Assembly: GCA_947493255.1 (NCBI GenBank)
Contig: CANLQK010000003.1
Location: forward strand, 1 to 64,000
Reading direction: 5' to 3'
Length of the DNA stretch: 64,000 bases
Origin: an uncultured Paracoccaceae bacterium
Lineage (GTDB): Bacteria > Pseudomonadota > Alphaproteobacteria > Rhodobacterales > Rhodobacteraceae
Part shown: piece after piece, positions 36,724 through 45,337 of the stretch
Layout: the number at the start of each line of letters is the position of its first letter
Position numbering within the stretch: position 1 is the first letter of the stretch
Notes under the pieces: model-generated
Database searches by the model: none
What the model saw: only the letters and a program-made list of their open reading frames with translations
What the model was told of the DNA's origin: nothing
Made by a program: the position numbers and the translations under genes

Positions 36724-37323
36724 TTACCTTTCGATTGGCGGGTAGTACGGCGCGCCAACGCTTTGAAGCGCGGCTTGCACGTAGCACTCGACCACATCAG
36801 CTGAAGATTGAGGGCCAGATTGGCGGAACCAGACGGTCACACCGCCCAGCATTGAGAGAATGGAACGGGCATGAATGGCTGGGTCTGAAAGCTTGAACAC
36901 AGAGCTTTTCGCACCATCATCAAGGATCGCGCGCAGAGCGGCTTCATACCCGTTGCGTTCTTTGGAAACATGCGTCGCGCCTTCGGGTTCGAGGCTTCGC
37001 AGTTCCATATATGCGATGAAAATGTCGTCTGGGTTTTCAATGTTGTGCAAGACGTGACTGCGCACAAAACATTCCAGTCGCTCGGCCGGCGAAAGTCTGT
37101 CGTCGATCGTTGCTATAACTGCCTCATGTGCGCGGCGTAGGTTTTCCTGCATTAGATCGACAAGGATCGCCTGTTTGTTCGGGAAGTGATTGTAAATCCC
37201 GCCAGGTTGCTTCCCAACATGTTGGGCAATTTCACGCATCGAAACGCCGTTGTAGCCGTGTTCTGCAAACAAACGGCGCGCGGCTCCTCGGATGAGGTTT
37301 TTTGTGTTGTGTTCACCAGTCAT
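36724..37323 (-). CDS. TetR-family regulator of the leucine/isovalerate operon
   Basis: A 199 aa repressor-type protein. The helix-turn-helix (about 8-52) reads RRLFAEHGYNGVSMREIAQHVGKQPGGIYNHF, split here as a TetR hallmark. The ligand-binding C-terminal domain has WFRQSGPQ near the end as in other TetR_C members. It is first gene of the liu transcription unit and overlaps nothing. No Shine-Dalgarno sequence is visible before the ATG and the promoter lies directly upstream, so the mRNA may be leaderless. It probably represses its own operon until an isovaleryl- or methylcrotonyl-CoA ligand binds; this is by analogy. Confidence 0.9.
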   Translation of the reverse strand: MTGEHNTKNLIRGAARRLFAEHGYNGVSMREIAQHVGKQPGGIYNHFPNKQAILVDLMQENLRRAHEAVIATIDDRLSPAERLECFVRSHVLHNIENPDDIFIAYMELRSLEPEGATHVSKERNGYEAALRAILDDGAKSSVFKLSDPAIHARSILSMLGGVTVWFRQSGPQSSADVVECYVQAALQSVGAPYYPPIER

Positions 37324-37329
37324 AGGTAT

Positions 37330-37359
37330 GTTTTACAAATGAACGTTCATTCATGTCAA
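37330..37359 (-). promoter_or_regulatory. Promoter with TetR operator upstream of the liu operon
   Basis: On the minus strand, TTGACA (37354-37359) and TAAAAC (37330-37335) are 18 bases apart and fit -35 and -10 elements. Between them AATGAACGTTCATT (37338-37351) is a perfect 14-base palindrome, the style of TetR-family operators. Bound repressor would block RNA polymerase. The -10 is only about seven bases before the TetR start codon, which suggests leaderless translation. Confidence 0.7.
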
Positions 37360-37414
37360 TTGAGAATGGTAAAAAGATACTCTCCGCAAGACGAAGTACG
37401 TTAAATTTCGCGCC

Positions 37415-38197
37415 TTAGACGCCTCGCCACTTTGGTTGCCGTTTCTCGATGAAGGCCTGCGCACCTTCGATCGCATCGCGTGTTTGCATCATTCTCCGCA
37501 AGGCTGCATCACTTTGGGCCCATAGGACATCTTCACTGTCTTGCAGGCTGTTTTGTGACAATGCGAGGCTGGCAGAAGTTGACAGTGGAGCATTGCGCGA
37601 AATGCGTTTTGCTCGTTCAATCGCGCTGTTCCAAAGGGCATCAGGCGCAACAACATCGTTTATTAATCCGTGTTTCAACGCTGTTTCAGCGGTGATCGGA
37701 TCACCCGTAAGCAACATTTCATTGGCGATGACTTTGGGAAGTTGCCGTGCCAATCTAATGGCGCCGCCGCCACCCGCGACAAGGCCGATCTTTGACTCTG
37801 GCAGGCCGAATACGGTGTCTTGCGCCGCTATGACCAGATCGCATGACAGCATCAATTCAAACCCACCAGCTAAGGCTGCCCCATGAACGGCAGCAATGAT
37901 GGGTTTCGTGCGTTTCGCGCTGACCAATCCGCCAAACCGACCTTCGCCAAAGACAATGCTCTCGGCGTGTCCGTCAGCAACTGCTTGCAGGTCCATGCCC
38001 GCTGAAAACACAGGCCCGTTGCCGCCAAGAATAGCGACCTGCAAGTTTGGCGCTGCCTCGAACTTTATAATTGCATCCCGCAATGCTTCGCCCAAGGCGA
38101 CATTAATCGCATTGCGTTGTTTAGGGCGGTTCAACGTGATTTTCGCTATTGGCCCGTCAACTTCAAACAACAATGGTTGGTCGGTTTCATGCGTCAT
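37415..38197 (-). CDS. Enoyl-CoA hydratase/isomerase family protein
   Basis: Crotonase-fold protein of 260 aa. Motifs VFSAGMDLQAV and ALAGGFELMLSCDLVIA form the oxyanion hole, and FGLPESKIGLVAGGGGAIRL carries the Glu region. LVAGGGGAIRLARQLPK is typical of general enoyl-CoA hydratases. I use the ATG at 38197, which follows the upstream ligase's stop by overlap; the GTG at 38206 is possible. It lies between an acyl-CoA ligase and the TetR/liu operon, so it probably belongs to branched-chain or fatty acyl-CoA degradation. Exact substrate unknown. Confidence 0.82.
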   Translation of the reverse strand: MTHETDQPLLFEVDGPIAKITLNRPKQRNAINVALGEALRDAIIKFEAAPNLQVAILGGNGPVFSAGMDLQAVADGHAESIVFGEGRFGGLVSAKRTKPIIAAVHGAALAGGFELMLSCDLVIAAQDTVFGLPESKIGLVAGGGGAIRLARQLPKVIANEMLLTGDPITAETALKHGLINDVVAPDALWNSAIERAKRISRNAPLSTSASLALSQNSLQDSEDVLWAQSDAALRRMMQTRDAIEGAQAFIEKRQPKWRGV

Positions 38198-39881
38198 GAC
38201 GTGCACTTTCTGTGGCTTCGGCTACGTATTCTTGGTGGGCTCTTTCACGAAGTTCTCCGCGAATAATTTTCCCAGTTGTTGTTAGAGGAAGTTCAGGGAT
38301 GAAGCGGACGGCCCTTGGATACTCGTGGGCGGCTAGCTTGCTTTTCACAAATTCAGCGATTTCCGTCTCTAGTTTTTGGGAGGGTTCGAAGCCGGTCTTT
38401 AGTTTAATGAATGCCATAACAATTTGCCCGCGCAGGTCATCTGGTTTTCCTACGACGCCAGCCAGCTGAACCGCTGGGTGTTGAATAAGGCAGTCCTCGA
38501 TTTCGGCAGGGCCAATGCGGTAGCCAGCCGATCCGATAACGTCATCATCCCGGCCGACAAACTTCAGTTTCCCGTTTGGGAGACGCGCTCCGCGATCACC
38601 CGTCAAAAGCCATTTGCCGGAAGGCCCTTCAATGAACTTTTCTTTGGTCGAAGCTGGATTGTTCCAATACTGGAGAAACATCACCGGATCAGGCGCTAAC
38701 ACAGCTATCGCACCTTCAATGTCGTCGGGCTCAATTTCCCCTGTGGTTTCGTTGATGATGTCCACAACATGCCCAGGCACCGGCCGCCCCATGACACCGG
38801 GGCTCGTTGGTTCCTGTGCAGAGCAGCTTGAAACGATCATGTTGCATTCTGTCTGTCCGTAGAATTCGTTTACTTGAGCGCCCAATGTGCCCGCACACCA
38901 GTCGATCAATTCCGCTCCTAGTGTCTCACCGCCGCTTCCGACACTCCTCAGGTCTGCTTCAGTCTTGTTAACAGGCGTGGCAGCACGCATCATTTTCATT
39001 GCAGTAGGAGGCAGAAATACGTTTCGAATGCGATGCGTTTTTATCAGTTGTAACGCAGCTTCTGGCGTGAATTTGGCGAAACGGTGAGCAACCACAGGTA
39101 TTCCGTGATGTAGGCTTGGCATCAATACGTCTAGTAGGCCGCCAATCCATGCCCAATCGGCGGGCGTCCAAAAACGATCGCCGTGTTCCGGAAGGAAATT
39201 ATGGCTCATTTCGACACCTGGGAGATGCCCCAGAAGGACACGGTGTGCATGTAATGCGCCCTTGGGGTTTCCTGTTGTCCCACTTGTATAGATGATCAGG
39301 GCAGGGTCATCCGCCCGTGTTCTTTCGGGGGCGAAAATAGATGTTTCATCTGCGCAAATGGCCCTGAAACATAGTGCTTGGTCTTCAGGTCCGTCAACTG
39401 AGATGATGTATCTTAGATCGGGTAGCTGATATCTGATCTTGATCAGTTTCAGGTAACCATCATGATCTGTCAGGACGGTGCGTGCACCGGAATCACGAAG
39501 GCGATGCAACAAAGCGTCTTCGGCAAACAGGGTGAACAACGGGATCGCGATACAGCCCATTTTGGAAATGGCTATATGGCCGATTGCGGTTTCCAAACGT
39601 TGGGGAAGCAAGATAGCGACGCGATCGCCAAACTTAGCGTCGGTTTGGCCGGTGTGGCCAAGCGACTTAAGAGCATTCGCAAATTGGTTGGACAATTCCC
39701 GTAGTTTATCGAACGAAGTTTGAGTAACACGTTCCGTTTCGTCGACTTCGATAATCGCAATACGATTGGGATCGTTGTTTGCCCATTTGTCGCAAATATC
39801 AACGCCGATGTTGTAAAATTCGGGGATGTCCCAAGTGAAGTTACGATACAGATCGCTATAACATCTCGTTTTTGCCAGCAT
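38187..39881 (-). CDS. Acyl-CoA synthetase (AMP-binding, acetyl-CoA-synthetase-like)
   Basis: Adenylate-forming ligase, 564 aa, of the medium-chain/acetyl-CoA synthetase-like group. P-loop IIYTSGTTGNPKGALHAHR, A5 FYGQTECNM, A7-A8 LTGDRGARLPNGKLKFVGRDDD and the final Lys in TTGKIIRGELRER are all present, so it should be active. N-terminal YRNFTWDIPEFYNIG is typical of this group. It is coupled to the enoyl-CoA hydratase and sits just upstream of the liu operon. It may activate isovalerate, isobutyrate or a related free acid; this is inferred from place. Confidence 0.87.
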   Translation of the reverse strand: MLAKTRCYSDLYRNFTWDIPEFYNIGVDICDKWANNDPNRIAIIEVDETERVTQTSFDKLRELSNQFANALKSLGHTGQTDAKFGDRVAILLPQRLETAIGHIAISKMGCIAIPLFTLFAEDALLHRLRDSGARTVLTDHDGYLKLIKIRYQLPDLRYIISVDGPEDQALCFRAICADETSIFAPERTRADDPALIIYTSGTTGNPKGALHAHRVLLGHLPGVEMSHNFLPEHGDRFWTPADWAWIGGLLDVLMPSLHHGIPVVAHRFAKFTPEAALQLIKTHRIRNVFLPPTAMKMMRAATPVNKTEADLRSVGSGGETLGAELIDWCAGTLGAQVNEFYGQTECNMIVSSCSAQEPTSPGVMGRPVPGHVVDIINETTGEIEPDDIEGAIAVLAPDPVMFLQYWNNPASTKEKFIEGPSGKWLLTGDRGARLPNGKLKFVGRDDDVIGSAGYRIGPAEIEDCLIQHPAVQLAGVVGKPDDLRGQIVMAFIKLKTGFEPSQKLETEIAEFVKSKLAAHEYPRAVRFIPELPLTTTGKIIRGELRERAHQEYVAEATESARHDA

Positions 39882-40004
39882 TCGTTAACTCCTACCGCAC
39901 GAAGTAATAGGTAAACGAAAAAGGATATCAATGGGCAGTGTCTACCTCAGGCGTTTACCCGTTGCGTTGGGGCTATCTTGTTAGATGTATTCCCAATCGA
40001 GGTT

Positions 40005-40694
40005 TTATGCGGTGTTAGGCGAGTATGCTAGTTCGCCAATCTTGCTAGAGAGATCAATTAATTCAGCTACGGAATGGATGCCCATTTTTTCTTGAATGCG
40101 TGCGCGATGGTGGTCGACTGTTCTCGGGCTGATATTCAATTCGCGTCCAATCTCCTTGCTTGCAGTGTTGGATGGATTCGCAACCATGAATTTGGCAATT
40201 TCCCGTTCACGTGATGTAAGGCGTTCAAACTTTTCTAACGCATCCCGCCTAGCATTTCCTTCTGTGCGAGTTCGTTTGTCTTCCTCCATTGCGTTGGTGA
40301 TGCATTTTATCAACGTGTTCTGGCGAAAAGGCTTTTCGAGGAAGTCTATAGCCCCTGCTTTCATCGCCTGAACTGACTCCCTGATGCCACCGTGCCCCGT
40401 TATGAAAATGATCGGAATTGAGATTTGAAGATCCGCCAGACGTTCTTGAAGTTCGAGCCCGTTCAATTCCGGAAGTCCGTAGTCCAACACTAAGCATCCT
40501 GGTTGGTCCGGATCATATTCGTCTAAAAAATGTTGCGCGTCTTCGAAAGCCCGAACCACAAACCCCCTTTTACTTAGGGCGCGCGACAGAGTTGAGCGGA
40601 TCTTTTCATCATCGTCGACAAGGAACACCACGGAATGATTGTCGTTGTTCTGTTCGGTTGGTGCGCCTAGCTGGGATTGAAGCCTATCGGTCAT
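40005..40694 (-). CDS. FixJ-type (LuxR-like) response regulator
   Basis: A 229 aa regulator. Receiver domain: DDDEK pocket near residue 27, phospho-acceptor Asp71 in LVLDYGLPE and Lys121 in FLEKPFRQN. The C-terminal LuxR-type helix-turn-helix spans about 158-222, with LTSREREIAKFM and ASKEIGRELNISPRTVDHHRA. It overlaps the kinase gene by ATGA. The divergent TAXI TRAP transporter and the aminotransferase in its own operon are the likely targets, in the manner of DctSR-type control of dicarboxylate TRAP transporters. The target is inferred. Confidence 0.92.
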   Translation of the reverse strand: MTDRLQSQLGAPTEQNNDNHSVVFLVDDDEKIRSTLSRALSKRGFVVRAFEDAQHFLDEYDPDQPGCLVLDYGLPELNGLELQERLADLQISIPIIFITGHGGIRESVQAMKAGAIDFLEKPFRQNTLIKCITNAMEEDKRTRTEGNARRDALEKFERLTSREREIAKFMVANPSNTASKEIGRELNISPRTVDHHRARIQEKMGIHSVAELIDLSSKIGELAYSPNTA

Positions 40695-42655
40695 GTTTTA
40701 CTTTCGGGAATTGCATGAACGGGAACAGTAAAAAGGAAACGGGTTACCCCATTTATATCGGGATCATACCACAACCTACCGCCGTTCGCTTCAACAATGG
40801 CACGCGAAATCGTCAAGCCTAGCCCGAGGCCATCCTCTTTACTGGTTTGGAACTGTTTGAACAGTGTCACGTTTGGGTCAACCCCGGGGCCCGTATCGGC
40901 GACTTCGACTTCAACCTTGTCGCCAACCTGGCGAGCAGAGATGGAAATTTTCTTGGCATTCGTTTGAGCTGCGATCATTGCATCCAGCGCGTTGCGCATC
41001 AAATTTGTTAGTACCTGCGCAAATTCAATACGATTGCCTGCAACATGCAGTAGTGCAGGAATTTTTCGTTCTACTTCTACATCGTAGGTTTCGAAATCTC
41101 GACGCATGAGTCGATAGGTCTGTGAAAGAAGGTCATCTAGGTCGATCGGGTCTTTGCCGTGTACGTCCTTTTTTGCAAACCCGCGCAGTGACCGAATGAT
41201 ATCGCCGCCTTGGTGGGCCTGCTCATCAAGTTCGGACAAGATAGTTAGAAGCTCTGCTTGCGGCGCGTCATCTTGCTTCGCGATGCTGATAGCGGTGTCT
41301 ACGTTTTGCGAAATTGCAGTAAGAGGTTGGCTCAGTTCATGGGCAAGGCCGGTCGCCATTTGACCCATCATATTGATTCTTGATGCATGGGATAGTTCGC
41401 GGTTTAAATCTTGAACTTTGGCGTCCAAAACGCGGCGTTGCGCGATCTCGTTAATCAAGGTTTGGTTGGCGTCACGAAGTTCTTTGTAGGTCTTGGGAGG
41501 GAGCGCACTTGCTGGCACTTCGCCCTGAGACACCAAGGAGGTGCGCACTGCAAAAGCGCGAACTGGTTTCAGAATAAGCTCGGCCAATGTGACCCCAACC
41601 GCTGCCGTTAATAGAGATACGAATGCGGCGATCCAGACGTTTCGTTTTCGATTATCCTTGATGTCTTGAATGAAGTCATTTTCAGGTGCAAAAACCGAAA
41701 TCACCCATGGCAAGTTTTGATCTGAAATGGGTTCCAATAGAGCCATATAGGCATCGCCATCAAATTCGAACTCGGATTGCACGGCACCAACAGACAAGTC
41801 GATTATCCCATCAAAGTCCGCAAACGCGGCACGAGTTGTTGGGTCGTCAATTTCTGAAACACTTACAAGCGAAACGGGCCCACCACTATTTTGGGCAGTG
41901 ACGCTGTCAAATTGCGGGTGCGCAATGACATCGCCATTTTCGTTGAGAATAAGCGCGACGCCTTCGGTTCCAACTGCGAGTTCTGAAAGAAACATGGAGA
42001 TGTCAGAGATTTCGATGTCGACACCAACAACGCCGACGATATTTCCATCCGCCTTGGTGACCGGCGATGCTACAGAAATTCCAGGCTGCTGGGAGGAAAA
42101 GAAAATATAGGGCGAGGTCCAAATACTCTCACCTTTAGCAACGGCATCGATATACCACTGTCGCGTACGGTGGTCGTAGGTGTCAGCGGGGTCAAACTCG
42201 CGGGCAACGATCTGGGCATCTTCAGTGCGCCAAACAAGTTCTATTGTTCGAGCGTCATCAGCAACACTAATGAACTTAGTGCGAAACGGGCCGGGCCCGT
42301 CGCTGCGCATCACATAGGTAAAATTGCCTTCAAGGTCTCCAAAGTAGGTACCTGATATGTGTGGAGCGCCTTGGACAAGCTGGAACAAGAATTGTTCCAG
42401 CGTCTGAGGATTGTTTGGGTCGACGATTTCGTTTTCAATGATCCGGCTTGATAATTCGGCAGCGTCACGTGCTGGCTCCAAGAAGCGTTTTGTGTGATCG
42501 ATTGCAGCTGAGCTTGCTTCGCTAAGGAGACCTCGGGCATGGGTCAGCATGGCCCTTTCTGATGTGACATAGGATGTCGAAACCACCACCAGAATGGCCA
42601 GAAATTGAAGCCCAGAGAGGCTAAGTGCGAGGACAAACCCGAGCGAATATCTCAT
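40691..42655 (-). CDS. Cache-domain membrane sensor histidine kinase
   Basis: A 654 aa kinase. First transmembrane helix near 5-30 (GFVLALSLSGLQFLAILVVV), a large periplasmic Cache domain (about 35-335; YDHRTRQWYIDAVAKGESIW, GVVGVDIEISDIS), second helix (WIAAFVSLLTAAVGVTLAEL), coiled linker, phospho-acceptor His in MATGLAHELSQPLTAI, and the ATPase domain (LMRNALDAMI, VADTGPGVD, EDGLGLGLTISRAIVE). Cache domains bind small ligands such as amino acids, amines or organic acids. Its place beside an aminotransferase and a TRAP transporter suggests that it senses the transported substrate. Confidence 0.92.
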   Translation of the reverse strand: MRYSLGFVLALSLSGLQFLAILVVVSTSYVTSERAMLTHARGLLSEASSAAIDHTKRFLEPARDAAELSSRIIENEIVDPNNPQTLEQFLFQLVQGAPHISGTYFGDLEGNFTYVMRSDGPGPFRTKFISVADDARTIELVWRTEDAQIVAREFDPADTYDHRTRQWYIDAVAKGESIWTSPYIFFSSQQPGISVASPVTKADGNIVGVVGVDIEISDISMFLSELAVGTEGVALILNENGDVIAHPQFDSVTAQNSGGPVSLVSVSEIDDPTTRAAFADFDGIIDLSVGAVQSEFEFDGDAYMALLEPISDQNLPWVISVFAPENDFIQDIKDNRKRNVWIAAFVSLLTAAVGVTLAELILKPVRAFAVRTSLVSQGEVPASALPPKTYKELRDANQTLINEIAQRRVLDAKVQDLNRELSHASRINMMGQMATGLAHELSQPLTAISQNVDTAISIAKQDDAPQAELLTILSELDEQAHQGGDIIRSLRGFAKKDVHGKDPIDLDDLLSQTYRLMRRDFETYDVEVERKIPALLHVAGNRIEFAQVLTNLMRNALDAMIAAQTNAKKISISARQVGDKVEVEVADTGPGVDPNVTLFKQFQTSKEDGLGLGLTISRAIVEANGGRLWYDPDINGVTRFLFTVPVHAIPESKT

Positions 42656-42691
42656 TTTGCTAACGCTTTGTGCTTTTTCACGACGACTGTA

Positions 42692-44023
42692 TCACAAATC
42701 TAGCTCGGAACAGACTGTGCTGATGGAATTCGACAACTTGTCTGCTAACTCTTCCAGTTGATCTGGCGTACAAATGAACGGTGGTGCCAAAAGAACATGG
42801 TCGCCCGATTGGCCATCAATTGTTCCGCCCATTGGATAACAGATCAACCCATTTTCGAATGCCACAGCTTTTAGCCTGGCGTTGAATTTAAATGCGGGGT
42901 CCAGTGGAGATTTAGTGTCGCAGTTCGACACAAACTCTAAACCAACAAACAAACCTCGCCCGCGGATGTCGCCTACAACAGGGTGCTGGCCAAGCCTGTC
43001 GTTTAGCAACGATGTCAGCATGGCGCCTTTTGTGGCCACCGAACTAACAAGTCCGGAGGTGAGCTTTTGTACGACCGCAACTGCCGCTGCGCATGCCGTG
43101 GGGTGCCCAACATAGGTATGCCCATGTTGAAAGAACCCGCTGCCGTTCTCGATTGCAGCATAAATTCCCCTGCTACACAGAGTGGCCCCAATGGGCTGGT
43201 ATCCAGCACCAAGTCCTTTGGCGATGGTGCAAATATCTGGGCTTATTCCGTCGTAATCACAGGCGAACAACGTGCCTGTTCGTCCCATACCGCACATGAC
43301 CTCATCAAGGATCAGCAGCACACCATATTGGTCACAGATCTCTCGGATACGTTTGAAGTAGCCGTCGACCGCCGGTACTGCTCCCATGGTTGCGCCAACA
43401 ACTGGTTCTGCGACAAATGCCATTACGTTCTCGGGACCTAAACGGAGGATCTCGGTTTCAAGTTCATTTGCGGATCGAAGGGCGTAGTCTTGCGTCGTTT
43501 CTCCATTGGATTGTTCCCGGTAAGCATAACAGGGAGGGATGTGGCTAACATCCATCAACATTGGCGCAAATTGCGCGCGTCGCCATTCGTTTCCACCGAC
43601 GGCCAGGGCACCTAAAGTGTTACCGTGGTAGCTTTGTTTGCGAGCAATGATCTTGGTGCGTTCAGGGGCACCTTTTTCTAGGTAGTATTGTCGCGCAAGT
43701 TTCAATGCAGCTTCGACAGCTTCCGAACCGCCAGAAACAAAGTAGACCTTTTCCAAACCCGCTGGTGCGTTTTCGATCAAGAGGTCCGCAAGACGTTCTG
43801 CTGGGTCTGAGGTTAGAAACCCTGTATGAGCAAACGCCATCGAATCTAGCTGTGTTTTGATCGCATTGATCACGTCCTGATCAGAATGGCCAAGGCACGA
43901 AACGGCCGCTCCGCCAGAACCATCCAAATATTTCTTGCCGGTAGAATCAGTCAAATAGATTCCATCACCCTTCACCCCCTTAGGGGGTACAGCCTTGGAA
44001 TTACGTGGAAAAACATGCGACAT
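42692..44023 (-). CDS. Class III aminotransferase (PLP-dependent)
   Basis: A 443 aa fold-type I enzyme. The PLP Lys lies in ICTIAKGLGAGYQP, the Asp in LLILDEVMCGMGRTG, and the phosphate-binding part VSGGSEAVEAALKLARQY is present, as is YHGNTLGALAVGG. Members transfer amino groups from omega-amino acids, amines or taurine-like compounds to pyruvate or 2-oxoglutarate. I prefer the ATG at 44023 (MSHVFPRN), common for the family; the GTG at 44041 is possible. It heads the minus-strand unit with the Cache kinase and FixJ-type regulator, divergent from the TRAP transporter, so it may use the imported compound. Confidence 0.88.
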   Translation of the reverse strand: MSHVFPRNSKAVPPKGVKGDGIYLTDSTGKKYLDGSGGAAVSCLGHSDQDVINAIKTQLDSMAFAHTGFLTSDPAERLADLLIENAPAGLEKVYFVSGGSEAVEAALKLARQYYLEKGAPERTKIIARKQSYHGNTLGALAVGGNEWRRAQFAPMLMDVSHIPPCYAYREQSNGETTQDYALRSANELETEILRLGPENVMAFVAEPVVGATMGAVPAVDGYFKRIREICDQYGVLLILDEVMCGMGRTGTLFACDYDGISPDICTIAKGLGAGYQPIGATLCSRGIYAAIENGSGFFQHGHTYVGHPTACAAAVAVVQKLTSGLVSSVATKGAMLTSLLNDRLGQHPVVGDIRGRGLFVGLEFVSNCDTKSPLDPAFKFNARLKAVAFENGLICYPMGGTIDGQSGDHVLLAPPFICTPDQLEELADKLSNSISTVCSELDL

Positions 44024-44134
44024 TCGAGGGCCCCAACTCACTCATTTGCAAAGTCTCTCACTGTAACCTCTGCATATCTATAGGTAGTTACGCGCATAGA
44101 CAGGTTGCGGATACATTGAGAGGCTCTCTCCCCA

Positions 44135-44154
44135 AGCGGGGTCGAAAACCCGCT
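44135..44154. other. Short hairpin in the aminotransferase-TRAP intergenic region
   Basis: AGCGGG-GTCGAAAA-CCCGCT is a 6-base inverted repeat in the 227-base gap between divergent genes. It could be part of the TRAP leader or an operator for the FixJ-type regulator. Nothing else clear is seen in the gap. Confidence 0.3.
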
Positions 44155-44250
44155 CTGTAGCAGGGGGACGCTATTGCAACTGCCGGCACCGTCATCGGAC
44201 GCGCGGCCGTTTGTTCGTCCTCAGGCATAACCGACCTTGGGAGCTAACCA

Positions 44251-45222
44251 ATGACACAACGAAAAATCACGATGATTGCGGCCGCAACTGTTGCCGTAGG
44301 CCTGTCTGCACCAGCTGCGATGGCTGAAGAATTTATCACAATTGGTACCGGCGGTGTAACCGGTGTTTATTACCCAACAGGTGGCGCGATTTGCCGCTTG
44401 GTGAACCAAGGCCGCCGTGAACATGGTATCCGCTGTTCTGTAGAATCCACCGGTGGTTCCGTTTACAACATCAACACAATCCGCGAAGGCGAGCTTGAAT
44501 TTGGTGTGGCTCAATCTGACTGGCAGTACCACGCCTACAACGGAACGTCCCGTTTCGAAGAGGCCGGTGCATTCGAAGATCTGCGCGCGGTGTTCTCTGT
44601 ACACCCTGAACCATTCACAGTTGTAGCACGTGCCGATTCTGGCATCGAAACCATCGCTGACCTAGAAGGCAAACGCGTGAACATCGGTAACCCAGGTTCC
44701 GGCCAACGCGGCACGATGGAAGTGGTAATGGGCGCAATGGGCTGGGATATGAGCAGTTTCGCGCTGGCATCCGAGCTTAAGGCAGCCGAACAATCCGCGG
44801 CACTCTGCGACAACCAAATCGATGCCATGATCTACACCGTTGGCCACCCATCCGGTTCTATCCAAGAAGCGACTACAGCATGTGACAGCGTCTTGGTTGA
44901 AGTGTCCGGCGATGTGATTGACGCATTGATCGAAGAAAATTCTTATTACCGCGCGGCAACCATCCCTGGTGGCATGTACCGTGGAAACGACGAAGACATC
45001 ATGACTTTCGGTGTCGGCGCGACGTTCGTTTCTTCTGCTGCGGTGTCCGATGATGTGGTTTACGAGCTGGTTTCAGCTGTATTCGACAACATCGACGATT
45101 TCAGAGGCCTACATCCTGCTTTTGCCAACCTTGTCCCCGAGGAAATGGCTGCTGATGGCTTGTCTGCACCGATCCATCCCGGTGCTGCCAAGTATTACGG
45201 CGAGCAGGGCTGGGCGGAATAG
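44251..45222 (+). CDS. TRAP transporter solute-binding protein, TAXI family
   Basis: Periplasmic binding protein, 323 aa. The signal peptide ends after MIAAATVAVGLSAPAAMA; the mature part begins EEFITIGTGGVTGVYYPTGG, quoted short, which is the TAXI hallmark. ICRLVNQGRREHGIRCSVESTGGS and NIGNPGSGQRGTMEVV are further family motifs. TAXI proteins feed a fused membrane permease, here the next gene, using a Na+ or H+ gradient. Substrates known for the family include glutamate-like acids and others; this one is unknown. GGGAG precedes the ATG. Confidence 0.93.
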   Translation: MTQRKITMIAAATVAVGLSAPAAMAEEFITIGTGGVTGVYYPTGGAICRLVNQGRREHGIRCSVESTGGSVYNINTIREGELEFGVAQSDWQYHAYNGTSRFEEAGAFEDLRAVFSVHPEPFTVVARADSGIETIADLEGKRVNIGNPGSGQRGTMEVVMGAMGWDMSSFALASELKAAEQSAALCDNQIDAMIYTVGHPSGSIQEATTACDSVLVEVSGDVIDALIEENSYYRAATIPGGMYRGNDEDIMTFGVGATFVSSAAVSDDVVYELVSAVFDNIDDFRGLHPAFANLVPEEMAADGLSAPIHPGAAKYYGEQGWAE

Positions 45223-45252
45223 TCCCTTCCCCGACCTTGTCTCTGAAACTAT

Positions 45253-45280
45253 GCGGGAAAGCAGGCACTTGCTTTCCCGC
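45253..45280 (+). terminator. GC-rich intercistronic hairpin after the TAXI gene
   Basis: GCGGGAAAGCA-GGCACT-TGCTTTCCCGC is a perfect 11-base stem with a 6-base loop, 30 bases after the stop. It is followed by GCCCCC, not a T-run. It probably protects the binding-protein mRNA or terminates part of the transcripts before the permease gene. Confidence 0.65.
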
Positions 45281-45337
45281 GCCCCCACCAAACGCGCGGA
45301 TTGATCGTCTGATCTGATCCCCAAGGAGTGATGTTAG

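Noticed and set aside
36774-37067. Small ORFs over the TetR gene
   Set aside because: Shadows of a well-supported TetR-family gene in other frames.
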